Source of the DNA: Streptomyces altiplanensis | GTDB taxonomy: Bacteria > Actinomycetota > Actinomycetes > Streptomycetales > Streptomycetaceae | Assembly: GCA_003719395.1 (NCBI GenBank) | Contig: RHMC01000009.1 | Span: 1 to 64,000 of the forward strand | DNA length: 64,000 bases | Direction of reading: 5' to 3' | Shown: one piece after another, positions 9,301 through 18,464 of the stretch | How the letters are laid out: each line of letters begins with the position of its first letter | Position numbering within the stretch: position 1 is the stretch's first letter | Made by a program: the position numbers and the translations under genes | Notes under the pieces: model-generated | Seen by the model: only the letters and a program-made list of their open reading frames with translations | Databases searched by the model: none | What the model was told of the DNA's origin: nothing

Positions 9301-9965
9301 TCAGCCGCGCCGCGAACTGAGCGCGCAGACCACCGCGGCCGCACCGCCCGCGATCAGCGCGGCGAGGACGAGCGGCACCACCGGCGTGTGCACCGCTCCG
9401 GTCCGCGACCCCGTGACGAGGCCGGCGACGGCGGACCGCGCCGGCGATCCCGCGGCCACCAGGGCCAGCAGCGCGCCGAGCGCGTGACCGGCACCGACCA
9501 GCCGGGCCTGCGCAGCAGCGGCCAGGTGCACAGCGCGCCGACCGCCGCCCCGACGAGCGCGCACACCAGCACGGCGAGCAGCCCCGCCAGCGCGGCCGGC
9601 CCCGGCGGAACGGCCACCCGCCCGTCGCCGCTGACCGCCTGCTGATCAGCGCCAGCACAGCGGTCGCCACCCCGCCGAGGACGACGGCGCCGCCCAGCGC
9701 GGCGAGCAGGCACGCGAGGTGAACCCGCGCGGGCGAGGTCGCCGCGGCGGCGCAGTCGCGGGCGGCGGGCGGCTCGTTGGTCGTACAGATCCGGACGAGC
9801 CAGGCGGCCACGGGCAGCAGGCCGGCGGCGCCGTACCCGAGCGAGTCGAGCACCGGCTGCCGGACCGCACCCCGACGACGAGGAACAGCGCGTACAGCAG
9901 AACGGTGGCAGCCACCGCTGCGACCGCAGGAGCAGGGCCACCTGATACCGGACAAGCGCACTCAC
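9301..9965 (-). CDS. ABC transporter membrane subunit (several frameshifts)
   Basis: A hydrophobic protein of about 220 residues whose helices appear piecemeal in all three frames: AVAAVAATVLLYALFLVVGV, LGYGAAGLLPVAAWLVRIC, LAALGGAVVLGGVATAVLAL, LAVLVCALVGAAVGALCTWP and VPLVLAALIAGGAAAVVCA. At least four single-base losses are needed to join them. GTG start at 9965 (SALVRYQVALLLRSQRW) overlaps the stop of the ATPase gene (GTGA), so it is the partner of that ATPase. Substrate unknown; six helices suggest a small ABC-2-like exporter. Confidence 0.7.
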
Positions 9966-10969
9966 CGCCCGGCCCGCCTCCCCACCGGCGCAGAGCCTCC
10001 GCCGTCCGTGTCTGACGCGTCTGCCGCGTCTGCCGCGTCCGGCGGCGCGGCACTGTCACCGTGCCCGTGGTCCCGGAGGTCCGGGACGGCGGAAAGCACC
10101 CCTCGCACGTGCCACGGCGGACGGGCGCCCAGGAGCGCTCGCAGCACCGCGTCCGAGTGCACCGCCGGCACCGTCAGGCGTACGCCGCCGTCCGGGCCGC
10201 GCACCACTTCCGGGGTCCCGGGCAACCCGGCCGGCAGCGGCGCTCCCTCCGGGCCCACCGCGTCGATCCGGCGCCGGGCCGACGCGACCGCACCGGCGCC
10301 GGCGGCAGCCGCCCGCACCACTCCCCCGCCCCCGACCCGGAGCACCGCGTCCACCGCTCCCGCCAGGCGCCCCGCGTCGTGGTCGACGAAGACCACCGTC
10401 GCGCCGGCCGCCACCCGCTCGGCCACCACCCGGTCCAGCTCGCCCCGGGCCCCCGCGTCCAGTCCGGTCCACGCCTCGTCCAGGACGAGCAACTCCGGTT
10501 CCGCGACGAGCGCCTGGGCCACGGCGACCTTCTGGCTGGTGCCCTTGGACAGTTCGGACAGCGGCGTACGGGCGTACCCCGCCGCCCCGAACCGCTCCAG
10601 CCACTCGCCGGCCCGGTCCCGCGCCACCGACCGCTCCAGCCCGTGGATCCGCCCGAGGTGGACGAGGTACCCGGCGGCGGTGAACGGCAGCGCCGCCGGG
10701 AAGCGTTCGGGGACGTACGCCGTGCGCGGCCGCCCCTCCACCTGCCCGGCCGTGGGCGCGTCGATGCCCGCGAGCAGCCGCAGCAGCGTCGACTTCCCGC
10801 TGCCGTTGGCGCCCTCGACCCGCACCAGGGCACCTCCTCGACGCACCGGCCCGGACAGGCCGGAGCCGGGATCGAGGCCAGGACCGGGGCCGAGGCCGAG
10901 GTCCACGCCGCGCAGGATCCAGGGGCCGCCGACGCCGTACCGGCGGCCCACCCCGACGAGTCTCAGCAC
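9962..10969 (-). CDS. ABC transporter ATP-binding protein
   Basis: 335 residues with Walker A GANGSGKST near residue 55, signature LSKGTSQ near 140 and Walker B LLVLDEAWTGLD near 160, followed by the H-loop (VDHDAG). The LSKGT form of the signature is typical of ABC-2 export ATPases. Two oddities are a Gly/Pro-rich insertion (about residues 27-46) before Walker A and a long acidic, low-complexity C-terminal tail. Coupled to the downstream membrane subunit by a 4-base overlap. Its start lies 2 bases after the stop of the AIM24-family gene, so all three are probably one transcript. Confidence 0.88.
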   Translation of the reverse strand: MLRLVGVGRRYGVGGPWILRGVDLGLGPGPGLDPGSGLSGPVRRGGALVRVEGANGSGKSTLLRLLAGIDAPTAGQVEGRPRTAYVPERFPAALPFTAAGYLVHLGRIHGLERSVARDRAGEWLERFGAAGYARTPLSELSKGTSQKVAVAQALVAEPELLVLDEAWTGLDAGARGELDRVVAERVAAGATVVFVDHDAGRLAGAVDAVLRVGGGGVVRAAAAGAGAVASARRRIDAVGPEGAPLPAGLPGTPEVVRGPDGGVRLTVPAVHSDAVLRALLGARPPWHVRGVLSAVPDLRDHGHGDSAAPPDAADAADASDTDGGGSAPVGRRAGR

Positions 10970-10971
10970 CG

Positions 10972-11649
10972 TCAGCCGGACGCCGGCTTCTCGAGCTTGA
11001 GCTCGCTCGGCCGGACGATGACGAAGCCGTCACCCTGGAGCATCAGCTGGACCGCCTCGCCCGAGCCGCCCCGGATCATGGAGCCGACCGACTGCGAGCG
11101 GTGCAGCGACGTGCTGAGCTGGGCGCTCCAGCCCACCACCGCGTCGGTGTCGACGTACACCGGCTGCTGCTGGGTCACGGGGATCACGATGGGGCTGCCC
11201 TCGCAGATCACGGCGAGCTTGCCGTATCCGGTGAAGAGGCTGTTGAAGAGGCCGCCACCGGTCATGCCGGCGCCCTTCACCGTCTTGATCTCGTACGAGA
11301 GGGTCGCGTCGAAGCACAGCACGTTGCGGCCGTTGACGGTGAGCGCGTCGCCCTGCTCGATGTCGACGATGAAGCAGTTCTGCGCCTCGTGCGCGAACCA
11401 CGCCTCGCCCTGGCCGCGCACCGCCATCAGCGCCAGGCCCTCGCCGGTCACCGCGCGCTTGAGCATGCCGCCGATGCCCTGGCCCTTGCGCTCGAACTGG
11501 AGGTTGCCGCGGAAGGCGATCATCGAACCCTGCCGGGCGTGCATCTCTCCGTTGACCGCGTACTTCACCGACTTGGCGTTCTGGAGGGTCATTCCGGGAA
11601 CAGTGGCCTGCTGCGCCATGTTCTCTGTGGCAAAAAGATCGCTCTTCAT
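10972..11649 (-). CDS. AIM24-family protein
   Basis: About 225 residues. The AIM24 (DUF124) beta-helix fold is recognisable from MIAFRGNLQFERKGQG, GEGLALMAVRGQGEAWFA and VNGRNVLCFDATLSYEI. I choose the ATG at 11649 because GAGG lies 9 bases upstream. Members are soluble bacterial proteins of unsettled function, sometimes linked to membrane stress. First gene of the probable three-gene transcript with the ABC pair. Confidence 0.85.
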   Translation of the reverse strand: MKSDLFATENMAQQATVPGMTLQNAKSVKYAVNGEMHARQGSMIAFRGNLQFERKGQGIGGMLKRAVTGEGLALMAVRGQGEAWFAHEAQNCFIVDIEQGDALTVNGRNVLCFDATLSYEIKTVKGAGMTGGGLFNSLFTGYGKLAVICEGSPIVIPVTQQQPVYVDTDAVVGWSAQLSTSLHRSQSVGSMIRGGSGEAVQLMLQGDGFVIVRPSELKLEKPASG

Positions 11650-11735
11650 GCGGAGCATCCTCGCCCGGAGCCATTGGTTCCGCCAAGCTGCCCGGGGAGG
11701 AGATGTCCTCCGGCCCGGCTGGCAGACTGGGCCGG

Positions 11736-12497
11736 GTGAGCGACAACGGCATCCCCGAGACCCCCGGCAGTCCCTTCCGGCACGAGCGGACGGCGCGCGA
11801 CGAGGCCCCCCAGTTCGTGCTGCCCCTCGTCGTGCACATCGAGAAGGCCGATCCGCCGGCCCGTACGGACGCCCTGGAGACCGCGGCCCGCGCGGTGCTG
11901 ATGATGCTCTCCGACGAGCGGTCGCTGGGCGAGGGCGAATGGGCCGGGGCCGTGCGGCTCTGGCAGGACGCCCGGATCCGCAAGGTGGTGCGGCGGGCGC
12001 GCGGCGCGGAGTGGCGCAAGGCGTCCGCGCTGCCCGGCATCACGGTCACGGGGAACGCAGGGAACGCAGAGGACCCGGGGAACGCGGCGGAGGTGCGGGT
12101 CTTCCCGCCCGTGCCGCTGGACGGCTGGCCCAAGGAGCTGGCGAAGCTCCAGGTCTCGGGGACGGACCTGGACGATCCGGAGCCCCCGGCCCCGGCCGCC
12201 GCCGACGGCGCGGTGCTGTGGCTGAGTCCGGACCTGGACATGTCGGCGGGCAAGGCGATGGCGCAGGCCGGCCACGGAGCCCAGCTCGCCTGGTGGGAGC
12301 TGTCGGAGGTGGAGCGAAAGGCGTGGCAGGCCGCCGGTTTCCCGCTCGCGGTGCGTACGTCCGAGGCCGGGCGGTGGCAGGAGCTCACGGCGAGCGGGCT
12401 GCCGGTCGTGCGGGACGCGGGGTTCACGGAGATCGCGCCCGGCTCCTGCACGGTGGTCGCGGACCATCCGGCGCTGCGCAGGGCGCCGCGTCCCTGA
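11736..12497 (+). CDS. peptidyl-tRNA hydrolase, PTH2 family
   Basis: About 253 residues from the GTG at 11736. The C-terminal half holds the PTH2 core: DLDMSAGKAMAQAGHGAQ, where the conserved KxxAQ-H segment binds tRNA and performs catalysis, and TVVADHPA near the end. The N-terminal 130 residues (VVHIEKADPPARTDALE) are an actinobacterial extension. It cleaves peptidyl-tRNA released by stalled ribosomes, in addition to a bacterial Pth expected elsewhere. Divergent from the AIM24 gene with 86 bases between. Confidence 0.82.
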   Translation: MSDNGIPETPGSPFRHERTARDEAPQFVLPLVVHIEKADPPARTDALETAARAVLMMLSDERSLGEGEWAGAVRLWQDARIRKVVRRARGAEWRKASALPGITVTGNAGNAEDPGNAAEVRVFPPVPLDGWPKELAKLQVSGTDLDDPEPPAPAAADGAVLWLSPDLDMSAGKAMAQAGHGAQLAWWELSEVERKAWQAAGFPLAVRTSEAGRWQELTASGLPVVRDAGFTEIAPGSCTVVADHPALRRAPRP

Positions 12498-12632
12498 ACC
12501 GGGTTTCTCCCGTACGCCGTTGAACGCGTCGGATGCGTCACACGTACCCACGGATACCTGCAAGCAGGTTGTCCGGCCGTCCGGCAGACGGTTGGTTCGT
12601 CGGTGTCACGTATCTGCCCGGGAGACATCTTG

Positions 12633-13418
12633 TTGCGACGCATCAACGGAACCGCGCTCGTCATCGCGGCACTTGTCGCCACCATCGGCGCGCTCGCCTT
12701 CCCCGTCTGGTCCTACGCGGACCGTTCGGGCACCGGTCAGGCCAATCTGAACGCCTCCACGGTCGCGACCCAGTGGGGCCCGCTCTCCGCCACCGACCGG
12801 GACCTGCTGGTGAAGGTGCGGCTGGCGGGCCTGTGGGAGCTGCCCGCCGGCCAGCAGGCGATCGAGCGCGCCCCGAGCGAGGCGATAAAGGAGGCCGGCG
12901 ACCACCTGGTCGTCGGCCACACCGACCTCGACAAGCGGGCCCGCACGGTGGCCGCCCAGCTCGGCGTACCGCTGCCCAACCAGCCCACCGAACAGCAGCA
13001 GGGCTGGCTCAGGGAGCTGTCGGCGGCGAGCGGGCAGGAGTACGAGCGGAAGTTCGCCAACATCCTGCGGAGCGCGCACGGCAAGGTCTTCTCCCTGATA
13101 GCCCAGGTCCGGCACACCACCCGCAACAGTCTCATCCGGCAGCTGGCGAGCGACTCCAACCAGACCGTCCTCGACCACATCACCATGCTGGAGGCCACCG
13201 GCCTGGTCGACTTCGACGCCCTGGCGAACGAGGCCGCGGGCACCGCAACCGCCAGTCCCTCGGGTCCCCCGCCGCCCGACGGCTCGGTCACGGTCCCGTC
13301 GCCCCCGCCGGCGGAGCCGACCGGTGACCAGACCTTCACCTCGCGGCCCTCCGCGCAGCCCGAGGGCGAGATCGGCAGCCCGGCGGTCAACACGGACCGC
13401 CCCGCCCCGTCGCCGTAA
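12633..13418 (+). CDS. DUF4142 secreted protein with Pro/Ser-rich tail
   Basis: About 261 residues. After a signal/anchor helix (TALVIAALVATIGALAFPV), the DUF4142 helical domain runs to about residue 185 (LSATDRDLLVKVRLAGLWE ... QTVLDHITMLEATG), followed by a Pro/Ser/Thr-rich low-complexity tail. No good ATG exists; a TTG at 12633 (or 12630) sits 6 bases after GGAGAC, a better ribosome site than any for the GTG at 12603. DUF4142 proteins are extracytoplasmic and of unknown function. It lies 90 bases upstream of the MNIO gene on the same strand and might share its transcript. Confidence 0.78.
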   Translation: MRRINGTALVIAALVATIGALAFPVWSYADRSGTGQANLNASTVATQWGPLSATDRDLLVKVRLAGLWELPAGQQAIERAPSEAIKEAGDHLVVGHTDLDKRARTVAAQLGVPLPNQPTEQQQGWLRELSAASGQEYERKFANILRSAHGKVFSLIAQVRHTTRNSLIRQLASDSNQTVLDHITMLEATGLVDFDALANEAAGTATASPSGPPPPDGSVTVPSPPPAEPTGDQTFTSRPSAQPEGEIGSPAVNTDRPAPSP

Positions 13419-13508
13419 CCTCAAATCAACCTCTGAACGTCCCCTCCCGCGGATTCGCCGCCGCTCGCCGGGGCCATTACCCCTGCACGAAGCGGTGGAG
13501 GGGGAAAC

Positions 13509-14861
13509 ATGGAACGTCTCGGTACGGGGATCGGCTGGCGGCCGGAGACAGCCGACGCGGTGGAGCGGCTGCCCGGGATCGACTGGGTCGAGGCGGTCGC
13601 GGAGAACATCTGCCCCGGCCACCTCCCCGAGTCCCTCCTCCGGCTGCGCGCACGCGGCACGCGGGTGATCCCGCACGGCGTCTCGCTGGGCCTGGGCGGC
13701 GCCGACCGTCCGGACGAGGGCCGGCTGGCGGACCTGGCGGCGACGGCCGAGGCCCTGGGGGCCCCGCTGGTCACCGAGCACATCGCGTTCGTACGGGCGG
13801 GCGGCCCCCTCACGGCGAGTCCGCGTCTGGAGGCGGGGCACCTGCTGCCGGTGCCGCGCACCTGGGACGCCCTCGACGTGCTGTGCGAGAACGTCCGTAT
13901 CGCGCAGGACTCCCTGCCGGTGCCACTGGCGCTGGAGAACATCGCGGCGCTGGTCAACTGGCCGGACGAGGACATGACGGAGGGCCAGTTCCTGGCGGAG
14001 CTCGTGTCCCGTACCGGCGTCCGCCTCCTGATCGACGTGGCCAACCTCCACACCAACCACGTGAACCGGGGCGAGGACCCTTCGGCCGCGCTGGACGAGC
14101 TCCCGGTGGAGGCGATCGCGTACGTCCACGTGGCGGGCGGCGTCGAGAAGGACGGTGTCTGGCACGACACGCACGCCCACCCGGTGTCCCGGCCGGTCCT
14201 CGACATCCTGTCCGACCTCCGCTCGCGCACCGACCCTCCGGGCGTGCTCCTGGAACGCGACGACAACTTCCCGCCCCTGGAGGAACTGGCCGGGGAGCTG
14301 ACCAGGATCCGCACGGCCCTGGCGGCCCCGCGCCGCCTCGCCCCCGGGCGCCGGGCCCCCGGCCTGCCGGGCGGAGGCCGCGCCTGGGGCCCCGGCACCG
14401 CTCCGTCCCGCACGTGCGCCGACGACGCACCGGACGGCGACGCTCCGGACGAAGGCGGGGCCCGGGACTGCGGCGGCCCCGAGTGCGCCCCCACCCGCAC
14501 GCGCGTCGCTCTCGCGCAGACCGCGCTGCTCTCCGCGCTCGAGCGCCGGGACCCCCGCCCCCGCGGGGTTCGACGCCGCGCGCCTGCGGGTGCAGAGCCG
14601 CGCGCTCGCCGGCAAGCGGGCCGACGTCGTGGCCAAGGTCGCCCCGGAGCTGCCGGGGATCCTCGGGAGCGGCTACCGTGCCGCGTTCCTCGCGTACGCC
14701 GCGTCCCGCCCCATGACGTCCGGCCACCGCCGCGACGCACTGGACTTCGCCGAGCACCTGCTGGCCACCGGCCGGCCCGGGGACGACGTCGCCCGCAGGC
14801 TCCTGACCCACTGGTGGCAGGACCGCGCGGCCCCGCGCCCGCCCCCGCCGTACGACCCTGA
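13509..14861 (+). CDS. DUF692 multinuclear non-heme iron oxidase (MNIO) with fused C-terminal partner-like domain
   Basis: The first 280 residues are a DUF692 TIM barrel (MbnB/TglH family). Metal ligands are visible in order: [69 protein letters not shown] and [10 protein letters not shown]. These enzymes use two or three irons to rearrange Cys residues in peptides. After a Pro/Ala-rich linker, a helical domain (about residues 335-445: [57 protein letters not shown]) resembles the separate partner protein usually encoded beside MNIOs. The frame slips near 14545 and returns near 14830, so the stop at 14859-14861 is probably right. RBS GGAGGGGG before the ATG at 13509. Next gene 46 bases on: the Cys-tail membrane protein. 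Confidence 0.87.
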   Translation: MERLGTGIGWRPETADAVERLPGIDWVEAVAENICPGHLPESLLRLRARGTRVIPHGVSLGLGGADRPDEGRLADLAATAEALGAPLVTEHIAFVRAGGPLTASPRLEAGHLLPVPRTWDALDVLCENVRIAQDSLPVPLALENIAALVNWPDEDMTEGQFLAELVSRTGVRLLIDVANLHTNHVNRGEDPSAALDELPVEAIAYVHVAGGVEKDGVWHDTHAHPVSRPVLDILSDLRSRTDPPGVLLERDDNFPPLEELAGELTRIRTALAAPRRLAPGRRAPGLPGGGRAWGPGTAPSRTCADDAPDGDAPDEGGARDCGGPECAPTRTRVALAQTALLSALERRDPRPRGVRRRAPAGAEPRARRQAGRRRGQGRPGAAGDPRERLPCRVPRVRRVPPHDVRPPPRRTGLRRAPAGHRPARGRRRPQAPDPLVAGPRGPAPAPAVRP

Positions 14862-14907
14862 TTCGTCCGTGCGGCGCGTGCCGCACTCCTCAGGAAGTGA
14901 CACTCCG

Positions 14908-15928
14908 ATGCCCCTGGTCCTCCCTGCCCTGCTGATCACGCTCGCCGTGGTCTCGGCCTCCCTCACCCTGACCCTCGGTGTCCGGGCCCTGCGCCGGTCC
15001 TCCGGCGGCGGCCCCGCCCATGCCCACGACCTCATGGAGGTCGCGTTCCTGAACGGCGGCCCCTCCCGGGCCGTGGACACCGCGCTCGCCTCGATGCAGT
15101 CCGACGGCCGCCTCGCGATCGGCGGCCCCGGCATCGCCTCGGCGCGGAGCACCCTCGCCCGTGACCCGGTGGAGCGGACCGTGTTCGCGGAGCTCGCCGC
15201 CGCGCCCAACGGCGCGCTGCACACCCTGCGCCACGCGGTGATGCGCAGCGCGACGGTTCAGGAGATCGGTGACAGTCTCGCGTTCCGCGGCCTGATGGTG
15301 GAACCGCGGGCGGCCCGCAAGTGGCGCTCCGGCAGCATCGCCCTGCTGGTGGCCTGTGCCCTCGGGGTGCCCGTCGCCCTCGTGGTGACGATGGTGGTGT
15401 CGGTCCTGGAGGAATCCTTCGCCCCGTTCGTCCTCATGGTGCTGCCCGCCCTGCTCCTGGGGATCGTGTGCGGCGCGGTCAACGCGTTCCGGGCGGGCGC
15501 CCGGGTCACCCCTGCGGGCCGCGCGGCGGTCAGGGCGTATCGGGCCGCACACGCGGACCGGTCCGACGTGGGCCACCTGGTCGCCCTGAACGGCCTGCGG
15601 GGGCTGCCGACCTCGTGCTGTGGGAGCAGCTGCGGACGGCGGCGCGGCTGACCCCCGGCATACCCCGTGCCTCTTCCCGCAGGCCGTCGCCGGACAACGG
15701 CGACAACAGCACCGCGTACGCGACGGTGGCCGTGGTCTGGTGCGCCGGTTCCAGCTCCGGAGCTTCGAGCTGCGGCTCCAGCTCGGGCGGTTCGGGCTCC
15801 GGGCACGACTCGGGGTCGGGGGCTCCGGCGGGTCGAGCTGCGGCAGCGGCGGCGGATCCAGCTGCGGCAGCAGCGGTGGGTCGAGCTGCGGCGGCGGGGG
15901 CGGATCCAGCTGCGGCGGCGGATCCTGA
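14908..15928 (+). CDS. TIGR04222-like membrane protein with SSCG-repeat tail (frameshifted)
   Basis: About 340 residues after correction. It starts at the ATG at 14908 behind AGGAAG, with one N-terminal helix ([19 protein letters not shown]). A soluble domain follows ([31 protein letters not shown]-like). Two central helices come next ([37 protein letters not shown]), then [14 protein letters not shown]. Frame losses near 15605 and 15815 (a G run) hide the C-terminus. Corrected, it becomes almost pure Gly/Ser with five SSCG units ending SSCGGGS at 15928. From memory this N-terminal architecture with a near-uncomplex tail is TIGR04222, known to neighbour DUF692 genes. I infer the tail is modified by the MNIO. 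Confidence 0.8.
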
Positions 15929-15936
15929 CGGGCGGC

Positions 15937-15972
15937 GCGCCCCCGCTCCCCGCCGCCGGCCGGCGGGGGCGC
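15937..15972 (+). terminator. hairpin after the MNIO/Cys-tail operon
   Basis: Perfect 10-base inverted repeat GCGCCCCCGC / GCGGGGGCGC with a 16-base loop, beginning 9 bases after the Cys-tail stop. There is no T-run. A transcription end is inferred from position and stability. Confidence 0.6.
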
Positions 15973-16086
15973 ACCGCCCTCACGGCCCGTCGGGTCATTG
16001 ACCCCGACACCGCCCACCGGTGCTTTACTTCGCCAACTGCCCCACCAAGTATCCCTTTTGTCATGTAACTGCACGAAGGGAACGCG

Positions 16087-17692
16087 ATGAGAGCACTGGC
16101 GATGTACGGGACCCTGGCATCTCTCGGTTCCCTGGCCCTGACCTCCCTCGTCGCCGCCCCGGCGGGCAGCCGCCGAACCCCCCGCCTCCCCCGAAGCCCG
16201 CGGCACCGCGCTCGCCGCCCAGCGCGCGGCCGCCGCCGGCATCGCCTTCGGTACGTGCCCCGAGGCCGAGGCCCTGCCCGCACCGGTCGAGTGCGGCACC
16301 TTCAAGGTCCCCCTCGACTACGCCGCCCCCGGCGGCCGCCAGATCTCACTGACCGTCAGCCGCGCCCGCGCGACCGGAAAGCCCGCCGCACGCCAGGGCG
16401 CGCTCGTCTACAACCCCGGCGGCCCCGGCGCCTCCAGCATGTACTTCCCGATGGCGGGCGCGATGCCCGAGTGGAAGCGGACCGGCGCGGCGTACGACCT
16501 CGTCGGCTACGCCCCGCGCGGCGTCGGCCGCTCGGCCCCGCTCTCCTGCCGGGACCCCAAGGACTTCGCCGGGGCGCCCAGCCAGTCCCCGACGCACCCC
16601 TCCCACGCGTACAAGCAGCAGCAGATCGCCCGGGCCAAGGCGTATGCCGACGGTTGTGCCCGCAGGGCGGGCGGCGCGCTGCGCCACTACACCTCGCTGA
16701 ACAACGCCCGCGACCTGGACGTGCTGCGGGCGGCACTGGGTGAGAAGAAGCTGACCTTCATGGGCGCCTCGTACGGCACCTACTTCGGCGCGCTGTACGC
16801 GACGCTCTTCCCCTCCCACGTACGCCGCATGGTCTTCGACTCGCCCGTCAACCCCGACCCCCACCAGATCTGGTACCGCAACAACCTCGACCAGTCACTC
16901 GCCTTCGAGGGGCGCTGGAAGGACTTCCGCACCTGGGTCGCCAAGCACGACCGGACGTACCGCCTGGGCGCCACGCCCGACAAGGTCCGGCTCAGCTACG
17001 AGAAGGCGCGCGCCCGGCTCTCGCGCGAACCGGCGGGCGGCACCGTGGGCCCCGGCGAACTCCAGGCGGCGATGCTGAGCGCCGGTTACTACGACGACTA
17101 CTGGGCGATGCGCGCCACGGCGCTCTCGGAGTACCTGAAGGGCAATCCGAAGCCGCTGATCGAGCAGGCGTCGCCCCGGCCCGAGGCGATGCGGGACGAG
17201 GAGAACGGCAACGCCGTCTACACCGCCGTCGAGTGCAACGACGCGCCCTGGCCGACCGACTGGTCGGTGTGGAACCACGACAACAGCCTGCTCGCGCTGC
17301 GCGCGCCCTTCGAGACGTGGAACAACGTGTGGATGAACCTGCCGTGCGCCCACTGGAGCGCGCCGCGGCAGCAGCCCCTGGACGTCGGTACGGGGCCGGG
17401 TGAGCTGCCCCCCACGCTGATCCTGGCCGCCGAGCGGGACGCGGCGACGCCGTACCCGGGCGCGCTGGAGCTTCAGCGGCGGCTGGCCGGATCGGTGCTG
17501 GTCACGGAGCGGGACGCCGGCACGCACGGCATCGGCGGCGGCGAGAACGCGTGCGTCAACGGTCACCTGGAGACGTATCTCCTGACCGGTCGGACACCGG
17601 TGCGGCGCGCGCAGTGCGCGCCGCACCGGGAGCCGAACCCGGTGTCGCTGGACGAACGGGCGGTGGCGAAGGAGCCGGTGCCCGCTGTCTGA
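16087..17692 (+). CDS. secreted alpha/beta-hydrolase, tripeptidyl aminopeptidase type (frameshifted)
   Basis: About 534 residues. ATG at 16087 follows GAAGGGAACGCG. The signal peptide is LASLGSLALTSLVAAPA; the frame slips right after it, near 16167, and resumes AAEPPASPEARG. The catalytic set is that of the Streptomyces SlpD/SlpE tripeptidyl peptidases: GALVYNPGGPGAS (oxyanion), GASYGTYFG (nucleophile Ser), AERDAATP (Asp) and GTHGIGGG (His), with the C-terminal TAP-like segment containing two Cys. One unusual feature is GYAPRGVG where most relatives have DPRGVG. It acts outside the cell, releasing tripeptides from peptide N-termini. Confidence 0.88.
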
Positions 17693-17722
17693 TCTTCCGG
17701 GTCTGGGGTGGCGGGCCGCCGC

Positions 17723-18460
17723 TCAGGCGAGGCCCGCCACCAGGTCTGCGACCGACTTGCGCCGACCAGTGTAGAAAGGCACCTCTTCGCGCACGTACAT
17801 GCGGGCCTCGGAAGCGCGCAGGTGACGCATCAGGTCGACGATGCGGTAGAGCTCGTCGGCCTCGAAGGCCAGCAGCCACTCGTAGTCGCCGAGCGAGAAC
17901 GACGCGACCGTGTTGGCGCGCACGTCCGGGTAACCGCGCGCCATCTTGCCGTGGTCGGCGAGCATGCGACGACGGTCCTCGTCGGGCAGCAGGTACCAGT
18001 CGTACGAGCGCACGAAGGGGTAGACGCTGACGTAGTCGCGCGGCGTCTCGTCGGCCAGGAAGGCCGGGATGTGCGACTTGTTGAACTCGGCGGGGCGGTG
18101 CAGCGCCATGTTCGACCAGACCGGCTCCAGCGCGCGGCCCAGCCTGGTGCGGCGGAAGAGGTTGTACGCCTCCTGGAGCTGGTCCGCGGTCTCCGCGTGC
18201 CACCAGATCATGACGTCCGCGTCGGCGCGCAGCCCCGACACGTCGTACGTGCCGCGCACGGTGACGTCCTTGGCCGCGAGCTGGTCGAACAGCTCCTGGA
18301 CCTCGTCGGCGAAACCGGCGCGCGCGGTGTCGTCGGGCAGCACGTCCCGAAGCTTGAAGACGGACCACAGGGTGTAGCGGATGACGTCGTTGAGGTCCTT
18401 GGCCTTCTTGCCGGCGTTCGGCCCTCGGGGGGATGTCACAGTCTCCGGAGCATCAGTCAT
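17723..18460 (-). CDS. hemQ: coproheme decarboxylase HemQ (ChdC)
   Basis: 245 residues from the ATG at 18460, intact. Actinobacterial chlorite-dismutase-family enzyme performing the last step of heme b synthesis in the coproporphyrin-dependent route: coproheme to heme b with H2O2. The motif [13 protein letters not shown] contains the conserved catalytic Tyr; [20 protein letters not shown] carries the proximal His-loop equivalent region, and [18 protein letters not shown] is the usual C-terminal signature. Its ATG lies 4 bases after the stop of the upstream coproporphyrinogen oxidase gene, so both are one transcript. Confidence 0.93.
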   Translation of the reverse strand: MTDAPETVTSPRGPNAGKKAKDLNDVIRYTLWSVFKLRDVLPDDTARAGFADEVQELFDQLAAKDVTVRGTYDVSGLRADADVMIWWHAETADQLQEAYNLFRRTRLGRALEPVWSNMALHRPAEFNKSHIPAFLADETPRDYVSVYPFVRSYDWYLLPDEDRRRMLADHGKMARGYPDVRANTVASFSLGDYEWLLAFEADELYRIVDLMRHLRASEARMYVREEVPFYTGRRKSVADLVAGLA

Positions 18461-18464
18461 GTCC

